From positions 22,431,808-22,495,807 of the forward strand of contig CM119269.1 in the NCBI GenBank assembly GCA_051294375.1: a stretch of 64,000 bases of DNA, read 5' to 3'. Source of the stretch: Paraspadella gotoi (Eukaryota; Chaetognatha). The position numbers and the translations under genes were made by a program. Below, one piece after another: positions 1 through 14,333 of this stretch (within the stretch, counting starts at the first letter, position 1; every line of letters begins with the position of its first letter). Under the pieces are notes generated by a model. The model saw nothing but the letters and a program-made list of their open reading frames with translations. It had not been told where the DNA came from and did no database searches.

Positions 1-261
1 TTTAGGGGGGAATGGGGGATCGATGTTAAAGGTTAATGGTTTGCTTTGGGCTTCGGTGGATTATAGTTCTTTAAGAAAAAGGGTCATTCAATTCAACTTC
101 AAAATAGGGCCAAATGGAGTACAAATTCAGAAAGCTGAGCTCATGGCGATTCCGAAAATGTATTTACTTTAAACATTTGATGCATTCTACCCCATTTTAT
201 ATCGGTTTTAATTATAATATAAAATATATATAAAATATATAATATGAAATATTTTCCACTT

Positions 262-470
262 CATTGATAGGGAAGCCAGGTACTCTGGAGTGAATAAACG
301 AGACTGTGAGAGAGTCTTGATTGAAAGCTTGCAGGGACCTGCTATGTCATTATCTTGTAAGAGTGATGGAGGCCTTAAACCACCAAAGCCTGTCCAAAGT
401 CAGGGGCAAGATAGCTTATTTATTAAATGAATGGATAATTTTTATATTGGTTGTACCAATTTCATAAAAT
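262..470 (+). repeat. REP-A interspersed repeat, copy 1
   Basis: About 200 bp from CACTTCATTGATAGGGAAGC to TTGGTTGTACCAATTTCATA. Closely similar copies are at 27473-27735 and 30254-30545 (minus), 30575-30712 (minus, partial), 57167-57402 and 62349-62590 (plus), with a fragment at 25978-26068. No coding potential seen. It could be a SINE, a MITE or part of a larger element; family not recognised. Confidence 0.8.
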
Positions 471-485
471 AAAAGAAACCTATCT

Positions 486-760
486 GAAGAGTTGCAGGTC
501 AAACGAAAAGGCCAATCCATCTGATATTTTTTATGAATTTTTTATTACTGAATTAGAAAAATGTAATAGAGAGACATTTTTTAAATTTCAACTTGTATCC
601 TTGAAAATGAAACGTTTTTAAACTTTAACCCTGAATTCTTTCTAACTGGAAAGCGTTTATCAAAATGTCTCTCTATTACATTTTTACAAATGTTTTTAAG
701 ATTGCTAATCAAATTTTTAATTCAATATTATTGCAGTCGTTTAGGCTGCAACTCTTCAAA
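486..760. repeat. Foldback (MITE-like) element
   Basis: Two nested inverted pairs frame this stretch. TGAAGAGTTGCA near 487 pairs with TGCAACTCTTCA near 747-758. AAAAATGTAATAGAGAGACA near 556-577 pairs with TGTCTCTCTATTACATTTTT near 666-686. The centre is AT-rich and non-coding. The shape is that of a small non-autonomous foldback element; I did not see a second copy in the window. Confidence 0.5.
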
Positions 761-1089
761 TTCAGTGTAGATTCATTGTAGCTCGAATTTCTTTACCATC
801 TATTGGGGATGAGCATCGTTTCTAAACAACTCATGGTTTTATATCAAATTTGGTAGCGTTCGATAGACAATTGCAAACATTATCTACATGCATAATTTCA
901 TCATATCCGACAATCCGTTCAAAAGTAATCGCCAAAAAGCAATCGCAAAATCGCTCTTCAAACCGATCAACGTTTCCTTTAAAATCGAGCTCGTTTTGAT
1001 CCAACAAAGATTAGTACTATGCGTAGTACTAAGCTTTAGAACCGGCGCACAGTGAGATCCTGGGCCTGAATTTTTCAGAAAAATCCCTT

Positions 1090-1361
1090 TCAGTTAAAAA
1101 TAAATTTTTATTATACATGAATTATAAAAATATTTTTTTTTAAATTTATTTGAATATTAAAATAATTAAAATAAATTTTTTATAATTTTAAATAAATAAA
1201 ATAAAATTATTTTATAATAAAATATATATTATTATCAGATTATATAATAATAATAAAATAATAATAATAATAATAATTAATAATAATAATAATAATAAAA
1301 TAATTATAATTAAAAAATAAAATTAAAAAATAAAATATTTTTATTTTATTTATTATTATTA

Positions 1362-1394
<33 letters not shown>

Positions 1395-1690
1395 AATTAA
1401 AAAAATAAAATTTTTTAAAATTTATTATATTTAATATAATTATTATATTTTATTAAAATTTTATTTTAATCTTATATTTTTTAATTATATCATGATAAAA
1501 AAAACTCGCAGTTTAAAAAAATTAATTAATTTTATTGTAAAATATATTTTTTTATACATATATATAATATATAGTACTACCTTTCTCAGATTAAATAAAA
1601 AAATTTATTTTTAAAACTATAATTATATTTATATAAATATTTTTATATATTATATAATAATGTAAAAAAATTTAAAATTTATTTTTCTAG
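1090..1690. repeat. AT-only low-complexity tract
   Basis: About 600 bp that is almost purely A/T, including runs of AAT/TTA triplets near 1225-1300 and 1340-1395. The triplet runs are partly complementary to each other and could fold. No gene seen. Confidence 0.85.
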
Positions 1691-2345
1691 CATTTGGGAC
1701 TCACAAGCAACACTGTGCGACGATTTTTGTTTTAATAAGTTTTTATTGGACTTTTTTTAAATTTTGCATTATATTGAGAAAACGCTTTTGAATTAAGCCC
1801 GCGCTCTACCTGATTTGAATAGTAAAATCAATACAGTTTCTGTCAATTGTGTTCAAAATGGAAAAAAATGAAGGCTTGACTATGCAGTTTTCACCTAAAA
1901 AACCAGTTCATTTGATTGCTTTATCAAGCAATTAAGATTGCAAGAATTTTAATTTTGCTTTTTTTCATCATGTAGAGAAGACAATAAGGTTTCGGAAACT
2001 GTACTAATATGTATGATTTGGACTTTTTTACTCAAGAGCCAGGAGGTTTTCTTGGAATAGGGAAAAAACGACCTGACCAGTCTATTTAAATCCATTTTTG
2101 GGCATGATAAATTGGGAATTTCGATCGCGCTCTACCTCCATTGGCTTCCCAAGACGCCAAGCTTTCGAAATCTGCCCATATTGATATAATTTTTTTGGGC
2201 CGTGACTATGCAGTTTTGAATAGAAGTGAAATATAAAGGAATCTTGATCGGAGCTTCGATTCGAACGATGCTCATCTCTACATCTATTTAACTGAAAGAT
2301 TTGTTCATGACTGGAAAACCAACAGAGTAACAAGATTAATTGTTT
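1691..2345. other. Non-coding spacer
   Basis: AT-rich sequence between the low-complexity tract and the first DIRS-type element. I see no supported gene, only short shadow reading frames. Confidence 0.6.
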
Positions 2346-2490
2346 AATTCTATCATGTAGTTCTTCCCACCAACAAGTGAGCATCTGCTCTGCAAACGCG
2401 ACATCTCCGAGAGAAAAACGAAAGAGGAAACCTCCTCTTCCCGCCTTCTCTTCCCCCTCCGTACGCTACCTCAGTACGCCGACACGAGTC
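2346..2490 (+). repeat. Left inverted terminal repeat of DIRS-type element 1
   Basis: Positions about 2360-2490 are the reverse complement of about 4538-4670, almost base for base, including GCAGATGCTCACTTGTTGG on the right arm. The 14 outermost bases (AATTCTATCATGTA) are not in the right repeat but recur, reversed, in the internal region at 3189-3225. Confidence 0.85.
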
Positions 2491-2776
2491 TCCCGGCTTT
2501 TTACAAAATATATTTTGATTATTTTTTGAATAATTTTGCATATTTTTCGTTCCTTTTTTTTGGAGTTCAGAATACAGATATTCTTCGACACGTGGCTTTG
2601 AAGTTTCTCTTCACGGCCGCCATCTTTTTCGTCTTTGTTGTGCGTGGCTTCGGAGGGAAGAGCCTTGACTCGGCCCTTTCGCTTGCCCTCGACGCACCCT
2701 GCGCGGCTGCGGAGGAAGAGCCGCGACTCGCCCTTCGTTTGCCCACGGCGCTTAGTACGCTGCAGGGGGAAGAACC

Positions 2777-3045
2777 TTGTTTCGGCCCCTTGTTTGTCCA
2801 GTGCTCTCCGTTTTTTGGACTGAAGTGCGTGTTTCAACTCGACTACCCTCATGTCTCTTCCGCCGCCGCCTTCGCCGCCGCCTCCACGCCTCCACATCAG
2901 CCATTCCGGGCTTTTCTGGTCAGGCCGAAGTCATGCCCCTTCAGATGGAGGCAGTTCTCCAAATTAGCAACGCTCTTTCTAGCGTTCGTCGCGAATTTAG
3001 GGAGTTTCGCCGCTCGTCTCGTTCCGAATTGGAGAGTCTTCGGCG
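2777..3045 (+). CDS. Gag-like first exon of DIRS-type element 1 (partial)
   Basis: The frame through about 2930-3045 reads a polar, helix-rich segment (QMEAVLQISNALSSVRREF then RRSSRSELESLRR) that stops at a GT splice donor at 3046. The autonomous element near 52.7 kb has a like exon end (QQQLEAFQRSMRLEMDFFKR, then GT). The true start is not clear because three frames are open in this GC-rich stretch. It is likely the N-terminal part of a gag/ORF1 protein; function is inferred only from position. Confidence 0.4.
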
Positions 3046-3188
3046 GTGAGTTCTTCTTTCTTTTCGTTTTTTGTTTTTCGCCTTTTTTTGGCGTACATTT
3101 TGGCGTACAGAGGGTTTTCCTCCTGTGCCCACCTAACTCGACTTTGTTTGTTTGTTTTTTGTCGGGCCTTCGCCTGGTCTTGTTACAG

Positions 3189-3274
3189 GCTCACTTGTTG
3201 GTGGGAAGAACTACATGATAGAATTTATGGTTCCAAATGGAACCGGGATTCTTCATGGTTTTCTTCCCACCAAC
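3189..3274 (+). repeat. Internal complementary region (ICR) of DIRS-type element 1
   Basis: 3189-3225 is the exact reverse complement of the left end 2346-2382 (37 bp). 3222-3274 is the reverse complement of the right end 4655-4706 with one small mismatch run. The two parts overlap on AATT at 3222-3225. It directly follows TTACAG at 3183-3188. In DIRS1 this region templates closure of the circular intermediate. There it lies near the 3' end, whereas here it lies about 840 bp from the left end. Confidence 0.9.
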
Positions 3275-4537
3275 AACCACCACCGTCCACCCCTGGCACC
3301 ACCGGTGGTGGAGGGCGGCTCAGGCTCGCTTGTCTTGTTTGGTGGGGTGTTTTTGGGTCTTTTTTTGAGACTGTCATTTTTCAATGATTTCTCTTTTTTC
3401 CCATGTACGTTTTCTTCATGGTTCTTGGACGCCTCTGTTCGCCATTTCGCTGTTCTTCGTCGGTCTTCGTTGTACGCCAGCGACTTAGTCTTCGCGTTCT
3501 TTGCGGCCTCTTCGGCGGCGGATCGGCCTTCACGCTCCGAGCGGGTGACTGCGTCACGCCTTCCTCGTCGAGCCCCATCTGCGCAAGTCGACGACGACGC
3601 CTCCGTTTCTGCTGCGGGGTTGGACAACTTCTTGTCTCGTCGTGCTTCTGTACAGCCTTCGGAGTGGGTCCTACAGCAGTGGAGGGTTTTGCGCAGAGTT
3701 GGCCAGGACGACGTTCTTTACCGTCGTGGGACGTTCTTTCCGCCTATACGCGTTTCCGGCGCTGGTCGGATGTCTCTTCGCCGGCGGATTTCGTCCTCCT
3801 GCTCAAGAGAGTTGCCTTGCCGCTCAGTTCGACGCCGTTCGGAAGGACTCCAAGACGACGCGCGCTTTCAAGGCTTTGAGCGCATCATGAGGGACGCCGG
3901 AGCGTCCGCTCATGCTGTCCTTTCTGTCGCTGACGCTCTCCGCCATGGTTGAGCCCTTCGCTCGGAGGGGCCCGGTGCAGTGGACGCAGGCCACCTTGAC
4001 GATCTTGCCAGCCTTGAGACGCCTCGTCGGGTTTGGCGGCGATTTTTGGCCTCTCCGAGTCTCGGCGCTTAGTTGTCGACGCTGCCCCTTCGGATCTAAG
4101 ACAGTTCTGTCCAGTTCTCCGCCCTCCACGTCGTTCTTTTTCGGAGACCGCTCCACAGACGTCATTCAAGCGTTCCATTCTTCGCTTCTCCGCTCCGGGG
4201 CGCCTCACTATTTGCGCCAGTTCTGTTAGCCGCAAGCATGGGCGTGGCAGTCCGCGTAATCCCGCTCGCCGTCCTACTGACCTCGCAAGTTTTCGCCGCC
4301 TCCCAAGCGTAGGGGCGGGACTGCCAGGGACGTCGACGCCAACTGATCGCCCGACAGCTCTTTCGGCCGTTGCTTCGTCCGGCCGTCAGTTTCTCCAGAC
4401 CGGTTTTCGTCCATGGACTGGTTCTTTTTGCGGTTTCTCATCCCCCCCTTCTACGACGTCCGGTCAAGTGGGGTGGCACGTCACCGGAAGTCTGCGCGGA
4501 TTCCCCCTCTTGGTTTGCTTGGTTACGAGTGATTCTG

Positions 4538-4706
4538 TCTCGTGTCGGCGTACTGAGGTAGCGTACGGGAGGGGGAAGAGAAGGCGGGGAAGAGGAGGTT
4601 TCCTCTTTCGTTTTTCTCTCGGAGATGTCGCGTTTGCAGAGCAGATGCTCACTTGTTGGTGGGGAAGAACCATGAAGAATCCCGGTTCCATTTGGAACCA
4701 TAAATT
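4538..4706 (+). repeat. Right inverted terminal repeat of DIRS-type element 1
   Basis: The inner part (about 4538-4670) mirrors the left repeat. The outer 36 bp (from CATGAAGAATCCCGGTTCC to CCATAAATT) is unique to the right end and is mirrored only in the internal region at 3222-3260. It contains the short palindrome GGTTCCATTTGGAACC. Confidence 0.85.
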
Positions 4707-4969
4707 CTCCCTTCTAAACTAACCCATACCGTGTTTTAACTTCATACCTAGAATTTTTTAACAAACAGATTGAAAAACAAATCTTTAAAAAATGTGCTTA
4801 CCCATTTAACCTTAACAATTTTGTTATTTACCCATTTAAAAAAATGATTAAAAACAGAATGTTTAAAAATAAATAAAAACTTATTTTTTTGTGATTACTG
4901 ATGATATAATGTATTTCTCGATATAATAGCTCTAATACATCAATGATTACGTATTGTTATGCTGAATGA

Positions 4970-5230
4970 CCTTTCCTCTTAAATCGTTCCACCTCGCCAC
5001 ACTATTTCGGCCTTGGGCTTCATTGGATTATGGTTCTTTAAATCGTTCTGATGAGAGTTTATGTCCAACAGTTCCACCTTGCCACACTATCCAAATTTGG
5101 GCTTTGTGCTTCATTAGATTATGGTTCTTTAAATCGTTCCACTTCGCCACACTATTTGGGCTTTGGGCTTCATTGGATTATGGTTCTTTAAATTGTTCCG
5201 CCTCGCCACACTATCCAAATTTAACTTTTT
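4970..5230 (+). repeat. Tandem repeat, about 62-65 bp unit
   Basis: About four units each with TTCATTGGATTATGGTTC and CGTTCCACCTCGCCACAC. A single related piece lies at 35-75. Part of the array is mirrored at 21490-21668, where the right palindrome arm ends. The units stay open in one frame by chance; I do not call a gene. Confidence 0.8.
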
Positions 5231-5304
5231 CCATATAGACTAGTACATATTTTTGTGATTTAAAGATAAATTCATTCGTCCAATTTTCATACTCTGGAAT
5301 CTCC

Positions 5305-7114
5305 GTCTGCAGTGCAGCGGATGACGACGACGACGATGAAGACGACGTAAATGTTGAGAGACTCGAACCACGAACTCCATCGGCGTTGAAGGCTGACGAA
5401 GCGATGCGGACCCTCGATTGCCGTGAGGATTAATCTTTTTTCTTTGGTTTTTTATTTTTCTTTTTTCTTTTCCTTTCAAAATCTGCTTCTTCCGTTTAAG
5501 TCGACGACGGCGACTGGGAAGACTCACTCATGGCCGTCCAGACCGTCGGCGCTTCGTCAGCCCGCGTCGGCACGAAGAGACCGACGCCGGGGATAACAAA
5601 GAAGCCGCGATTCGCGTCGGCGCCGTTTTCGACGCCGCGGCGCCGTAAGGGGCTGTCGGCGACGTCGAATTCGTCTTCGGCGCAGATGTCGATCTTTTCG
5701 CTGTCACCGTCGCCGGTCGGTGGAGGAGTTAAAAGGTTTTTTTTTAAATAATATAGTTTTTTGTCTAATTAGTTTTAAGTTATTATGTTTGTTTTAATTT
5801 AATTTTAAATATCGTTTTCAGTTTACGTCCCCCGTTCGCCGACGACTCCAGCGCCGTTTTGACCACTTGCTCCATCAACAGCGAGTGGGAGGGCGGTCGC
5901 GCCGACGGGCTCGTCGACGATAGCTTCTTCGGAATTCATTCGCGATTGAGTTCCGGTGAGATCGAGGTTTTTAATGATGGACGTGATGATTATCACTACT
6001 GACCCAGTGACTATTTCCTCCGCCCTCCTTTCCTACAACTAGTTTGGCGAGAGACAGCGGAGGAGAGTCGTGCTCGTTTCGAGGCCGAGCGGACGATTCT
6101 TTCCGAGGAGATTTCGGGCGTCGACGCCGACGACGTCTCCCTCACTTCCGGCTACGGGTCAGACTTCGTGGCTTTTCGATGCTTTAGTTGGTCGCTCCGT
6201 TTAACTTCCTTTTCTATTTCGCTCCAGCACGTCCTTATTCTTGTCGCTCCACGACTCTGTCCTCGACTCTCCGTCCAGCGATGCCTGCTCCATCGCTTCC
6301 GGAGAAGCGCTTTCCGGCGCCGGTCGGAGAGGCTCGTCTTCGCGACCCATTGAAGGTGCGTCGATGAAAGAGGACAATCTGTATTTGGAATCGCGGGCGA
6401 AAGTGGACGAGCGATTGGCGGAGGAGGCAGCGACATCTGCGGCCGCGGAAGCTTACCGTCGTTTACCCGGTGAATGGTTTGAGAGATTATGATTTAACAT
6501 AATTTAAGACCATTGAAAATTTGTAGCAGAGTGACTGTATTTCATATTATTAGATCGAGTTTCTTATCTAATTTGCATATTGTAGCAAGATATATTATTG
6601 TTATTATTTTTGAAATCGGTTTTCTTTCAAGTTGTCCTTTATTATTTTAAAGATCGTTTTAATTTGGATTAATCTTGATTTAGTTAGTTGCCGAACATAA
6701 GTTATTAGAACATTCCCACTTATAATTCAATTTGGGTATTTAATTACAATATCAGGGCTGAAGTACTTCGCTCCCCGCCACCACGAGGCCATCGCCCGAC
6801 GAGCGTCTCGTTGCTCCCTATTTTCGGTCTTCATGCAGAAAAGACGCGACTCTGTTCTCTTTAACTACATCGATCCTTTTTCGGTCAAGGTCAGTCATGC
6901 CCCCCTCGGTTGTCAATTTAATTAATTTAATCAAATTAAATCATTATTATCACATCAATATCAGGGCCAGCACCTCGTCCTCAAGATGCTGCTTTTGGTG
7001 GAGCCGACGATCGCTGGATGCGAAGAAGAAATGTTATCGGCGCTGAAGAGGAACTTGGCCTTGTTGGCCAACTTGCGGAAGAAGGCCGAGGGGGGAGTCG
7101 TCGCCGTGGGATGA
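5305..7114 (+). CDS. Unrecognised multi-exon gene, acidic N-terminal part (start not found)
   Basis: I do not recognise this protein. Exons that join in one frame: about 5305-5422, 5501-5735, 5822-5955, 6043-6157, 6228-6469, 6756-6889 and 6965-7114 (TGA). In order, the product has an acidic run (DDDDDDEDD), a second acidic patch (DDGDWEDSL), a basic Ser/Pro-rich segment (KRPTPGITKKPRF, TPRRRKGL), Ser-rich acidic linkers, an Ala/Glu-rich likely helix (KVDERLAEEAATSAAAEAYR) and a helical C-terminal part with FAPRHHEAIARRAS, VLFNYIDPFSVK and KRNLALLANLRKKAEGG. The first exon has no clear ATG, so the 5' end is missing from this model. Basic Ser/Pro tails with C-terminal helices occur in cytoskeleton or centrosome proteins, but that is only a guess. 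GFPT starts 350 bp downstream on the same strand. A mirror copy is at 19664-21430. Confidence 0.6.
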
Positions 7115-7464
7115 ATGAGAGAGAGAGAGGGAGAGAGAGTCTGGTTTTTTTTTTCCATTGCTATTGTAGTCTGTATCTTTTTATATACTTTGTATTACTT
7201 ATACGTCGAAAAATCGATTACTATATTTTACGAGCGAGATTAGATTAGTGTGTCTTTTTCATTGAGGAAAGTTGACTTTCCTGTGGCTGTCCAATTTTTT
7301 TCTTACCTTTTTTTTTGGAGGGAAATAATTTTTCCTAATTTCATGCAAATTATGTTTTGAAATGTTTCAAATGTTCTAAAATCAGGCGTTCAATTATATC
7401 ACCTTTTTTTCAGTTTTGAAATATTGTTTTATCAAACTCTTGACTTAAAAAGCAAATTAATAAA
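7115..7464. other. Spacer between unrecognised gene and GFPT
   Basis: This holds a GA run (7116-7140) directly after the stop codon, then AT-rich sequence up to the GFPT start. It must contain the GFPT 5' leader and promoter, but I see no clear motif. Confidence 0.5.
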
Positions 7465-11690
<4,226 letters not shown>

Positions 11691-11719
11691 GTCATCGTCA
11701 CGGGACTTATAATTTTTAT

Positions 11720-11725
11720 AATAAA
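11720..11725 (+). terminator. Likely polyadenylation signal of GFPT
   Basis: AATAAA lies 30 bases after the GFPT stop codon, within an AT-rich 3' end. Position and motif fit; not tested by transcripts. Confidence 0.5.
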
Positions 11726-12253
11726 GTATTTAATTAAATAATTTATCTTTTTAAAACTTGCGCTCGTCTAGTCGAAACTCTCGCGATAATTTTAGTGACA
11801 CAAGAAAAAAAATCGTTTTTATTAGATCTTTTTTACAATTTGCAAACGAATTTACAGGTTTACATTCCTCATAGTATTTCCAATTTTACGTCCCCCATTT
11901 ATTTTAAAATGTTGGTCGCTCGGTCGGTCGGTCGGTTTGAAATTGTGTGTGCGTTTGCGCTTTTTTTTTTTGTTGGTTGATTGTGATCATTTTTAAACGT
12001 GCCTTTTTGCTCAGGTGGCTTTCATTATTCAAAGGTTTCTTCTTCCATATTTGGATGTGGAAAATCCTTCTTCTCGACCGGTTTTATATCCCGTTTTACG
12101 GTATTTTCCCTTTTATTTTTGATATTTTTAGCTCCTGTTTCCGCGAGAGAAACTTAAAGCGCGAATCCGTGCGAATGAATTAAAACCAAATCCCGAATTA
12201 AAACGACGCCGATCTCCAACGAAGAGAATAAACTTCTCTTTTTCCGCTCGACG
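11726..12253. other. GFPT-SMIM7 spacer
   Basis: AT-rich, T-run-rich sequence. It includes GGTCGGTCGGTCGGT (near 11922), a short tetranucleotide run. No gene seen. Confidence 0.5.
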
Positions 12254-12487
12254 ATGTTCTCCGACTTGATCCTCGCGGCGACGCTAATCCTCAACGCCGG
12301 CGCCGTCCTCAACTTTCGCCTCTCTAAGCGGCGCTCTGAAGCGGACGAGGCGTTCGGGGTCGAGCCGGCTTCTGCCTCCGGCGACCAATTCCGCAATCTG
12401 CTCGTCTCTCTTCGCGCCCTCAGAATCTTCATCGCCTTTTGGAACATTCTCGTCGGCTTCCTCATGATCACGATGTTCGGAGGATGA
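12254..12487 (+). CDS. SMIM7: Small integral membrane protein 7
   Basis: A single-exon 77-residue protein. It matches the small conserved SMIM7 family (75 residues in human) along its whole length: LILAATLILNAGAVLNFRLS at the N-terminus, a variable acidic/Ser middle (about residues 25-45), then FRNLLVSLRALRIFIAFWN and a C-terminal FLMITMFGG. Two hydrophobic segments (about residues 4-20 and 55-75) are likely membrane spans; the family is thought to sit in endomembranes, with no known enzyme activity. An N gap starts 10 bases after the stop. A frameshifted mirror copy is at 14334-14565. Confidence 0.92.
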   Translation: MFSDLILAATLILNAGAVLNFRLSKRRSEADEAFGVEPASASGDQFRNLLVSLRALRIFIAFWNILVGFLMITMFGG

Positions 12488-12497
12488 AAGAAGGAGA

Positions 12498-12640
12498 NNN
12501 NNNNNNNNNNNNNNNNNNNNNNNNNNNNNNNNNNNNNNNNNNNNNNNNNNNNNNNNNNNNNNNNNNNNNNNNNNNNNNNNNNNNNNNNNNNNNNNNNNNN
12601 NNNNNNNNNNNNNNNNNNNNNNNNNNNNNNNNNNNNNNNN
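12498..12640. other. Assembly gap (143 N)
   Basis: Unknown bases in the left arm of the palindrome. The matching place in the right arm (about 14206-14323) is sequenced and about 118 bp long. It contains a run of ten or so G, which may explain why the gap was hard to close. Confidence 0.99.
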
Positions 12641-12930
12641 TTGCTTTATTTTCGTCATTTCGTCATTTCGTCAGTTTGTTCCTGACACATCGAGTGTAGA
12701 ATTGGTTTGAGATTCCGAAAGGCCGAGGTCCTTGTGTTATTGACTCTATCTTGGGAAACGTTCTTCGAAATATCTACCTATGAAGCGACTCATTGTTTTC
12801 AACCTTCGTTCCTAAATTGTCTCAAGTTCTATGATGTTATTCGTGTTTATCTAAATTATGTATCTTTTTCAGCGCCGTTTTATTTTAAAACAAAAGCGCA
12901 TCTCGCGGGATCTTTCCCCAGCGTCCTTCG

Positions 12931-13136
12931 ATGGCGGCGTCACGCATCCCTTACGCCGTGCTGCCCACCGGCGTCTCCCACACAGGATGGAAGTACGCCC
13001 TCTCCAAGTTCTTCTATAAAAACGCGAGATTCAACCAGTACGGCCTCATGCGGGACGATCTCATTATGGAGACTTCGGACGTGGAGGAGGCGTTGCGAAG
13101 GCTCCCGTCCAAGCTTTACGACGAGAGGGTTTTCAG
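12931..13136 (+). CDS. UQCRB: Cytochrome bc1 complex subunit 7, exon 1
   Basis: This is the N-terminal 68 residues of the small subunit of mitochondrial complex III that contacts cytochrome b (QCR7 in yeast). The ATG at 12931 opens MAASRIPYAVLPTGVSH; YNAAGF-like FYKNARFNQYGLMRDD and the conserved EEALRRLPSKLYDERVFR follow. The exon ends after AG of the last Arg codon, at a GT donor (13137). The rest of the protein is encoded by the exon at 21755-21923, with the complementary phase, but 8.6 kb away because the reversed right arm lies between. A mirror copy of this exon is at 13720-13922. Confidence 0.92.
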
Positions 13137-13431
13137 GTTTGGGTGGAGGAATGTAGAACGCGAAGGATAGTCAATATGGTCACTACCGTTGATGGTGACG
13201 ATTGAATGAATTTTTGTGGAGCTACTACGTTTACAAATAAATGGCGAAATTAATGCCGTACAATAAATTCGTGGAGAAAATCCTTGGATTCCAGACGGTC
13301 GATCATTTTTTAAAAAATGGTTATGATCAAATAATAAATGACGAGGTTTTTGTCTCAAAAAAAGCCTCAAAAGACTTAAACGGTGAAAAGATCTATGCAT
13401 AAATAGTCAATATTAATAACCCTGTAAATTG
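13137..13431. other. UQCRB intron and centre of the palindrome
   Basis: Start of the UQCRB intron, running into the palindrome centre. 13389-13408 is mirrored at 13432-13451; 13409-13431 is the unpaired 23 bp spacer. No coding sequence. Confidence 0.8.
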
Positions 13432-13719
13432 GACTATTTATGCATAGATCCCTTTCACTACCGTTTAAGTCTTTCTGAGGCTTTTTTGAGTTACAAAAAC
13501 CTCGTCATCTTTTGATTTGACTCATACACCATTTTTTTAAAAAATGATGCACGTCTGCGATCCAAGCGATTTTCTCCACCGATTTTATTGACGGCCATGT
13601 AATTTCGCCATTAGTGTTGTAAACGCTGAGCGCTCCACAAAAAATTCATATCAATCGTCACCATCAACGGTAGTGACCATAATTGACTATCCTTCGCGTC
13701 TACATTCCTCCACCCAAAC

Positions 13720-13922
13720 CTGAAAACCCTCTCGTCGTAAAGTTGACGGGAGCCTTCGCAACGCCTCCTCCACGTCCGAAGTCTCCATAATGAGATCGTC
13801 CCGCATGAGGCCGTACTGGTTGAATCTCGCGTTTTTATAGAAGAACTTGAGAGGGCGTACTTCCATCCTGTGTGGGAGACGCCGGTGGGCAGCACGGCGT
13901 AAGGGATGCGTGACGCCGCCAT
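13720..13922 (-). pseudogene. Mirror copy of UQCRB exon 1 (frameshifted)
   Basis: Reverse copy of 12931-13136 in the right arm. The start and MAASRIPYAVLPTGVSH are kept, but missing bases after KYALS shift the frame, and a second indel lies before LYDERVFR. It is 203 rather than 206 bp long. Likely a low-accuracy copy of the same DNA rather than a separate gene. Confidence 0.85.
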
Positions 13923-14205
13923 CGAGGACGCTGGGGAAAGATCCAGCGAGATGCGCTTTTGTTTTAAAATTAAACGGCGCTGAAAAAGATACATAATTTA
14001 GATAAACACGAGAATAACATCATAGAACTTGAGACAATTTAGGAACGAAGGTTGAAAAACAATGAGTCGCTTCATAGGTAGATATTTCGAAGAACGTTTC
14101 CCAGATAGAGTCAATAACACAAGGACCTCGGCCTTTCGGAATCTCAAACCAATTCTACACTCGATGTGTCAGGAACAAACTGACGAAATGACGAAAATAA
14201 AGCAA

Positions 14206-14323
14206 AATTGTGGCGCGAAAGAGAGAATGGGGAAAATAAGAGGAAAACATGAGTTGACTAGGAGGGGGGGGGGTGAAGAGGGGAAGATGAAGGCCACAAC
14301 TTGCGAAGCTCTCTCTCGCTCAA
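14206..14323 (-). other. Sequence that fills the left-arm N gap
   Basis: Mirror of the 143-N gap at 12498-12640: the flanks AATAAAGCAA and TCTCCTTCTTTCATCC match both gap edges. It includes a run of about ten G at 14262-14272. Non-coding; it lies just 3' of SMIM7. Confidence 0.8.
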
Positions 14324-14333
14324 TCTCCTTCTT

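Larger units (their letters stand above)
2346..4706 (+). mobile_element. Non-autonomous DIRS-type retroelement (2.36 kb)
   Basis: The element is bounded by inverted terminal repeats of about 130 bp (inner parts 2360-2490 and 4538-4670) with unequal outer ends, AATTCTATCATGTAG on the left and ATTTGGAACCATAAATT on the right. Inside, at 3189-3274, an internal complementary region is the reverse complement of both outer ends joined at a shared AATT. This is the signature layout of DIRS1-like elements, which replicate through a circle closed on that region. The interior is GC-rich and gag-like, with a coiled-coil-like exon ending at 3045. There is no reverse transcriptase, RNase H or tyrosine recombinase, so it must rely on proteins supplied in trans or is a deletion derivative. 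It is related in plan, but not closely in sequence, to the element at 51992-57166. Confidence 0.8.

Noticed and set aside
3403-4722. Several overlapping open frames in the GC-rich interior of DIRS element 1
   Set aside because: Three frames are open together; without a homolog I cannot choose one, so only the gag-like exon end is listed.
4966-5238. A 90-residue protein over the 62-65 bp tandem repeat
   Set aside because: The frame exists only because the repeat lacks stops; no homology or splice context.
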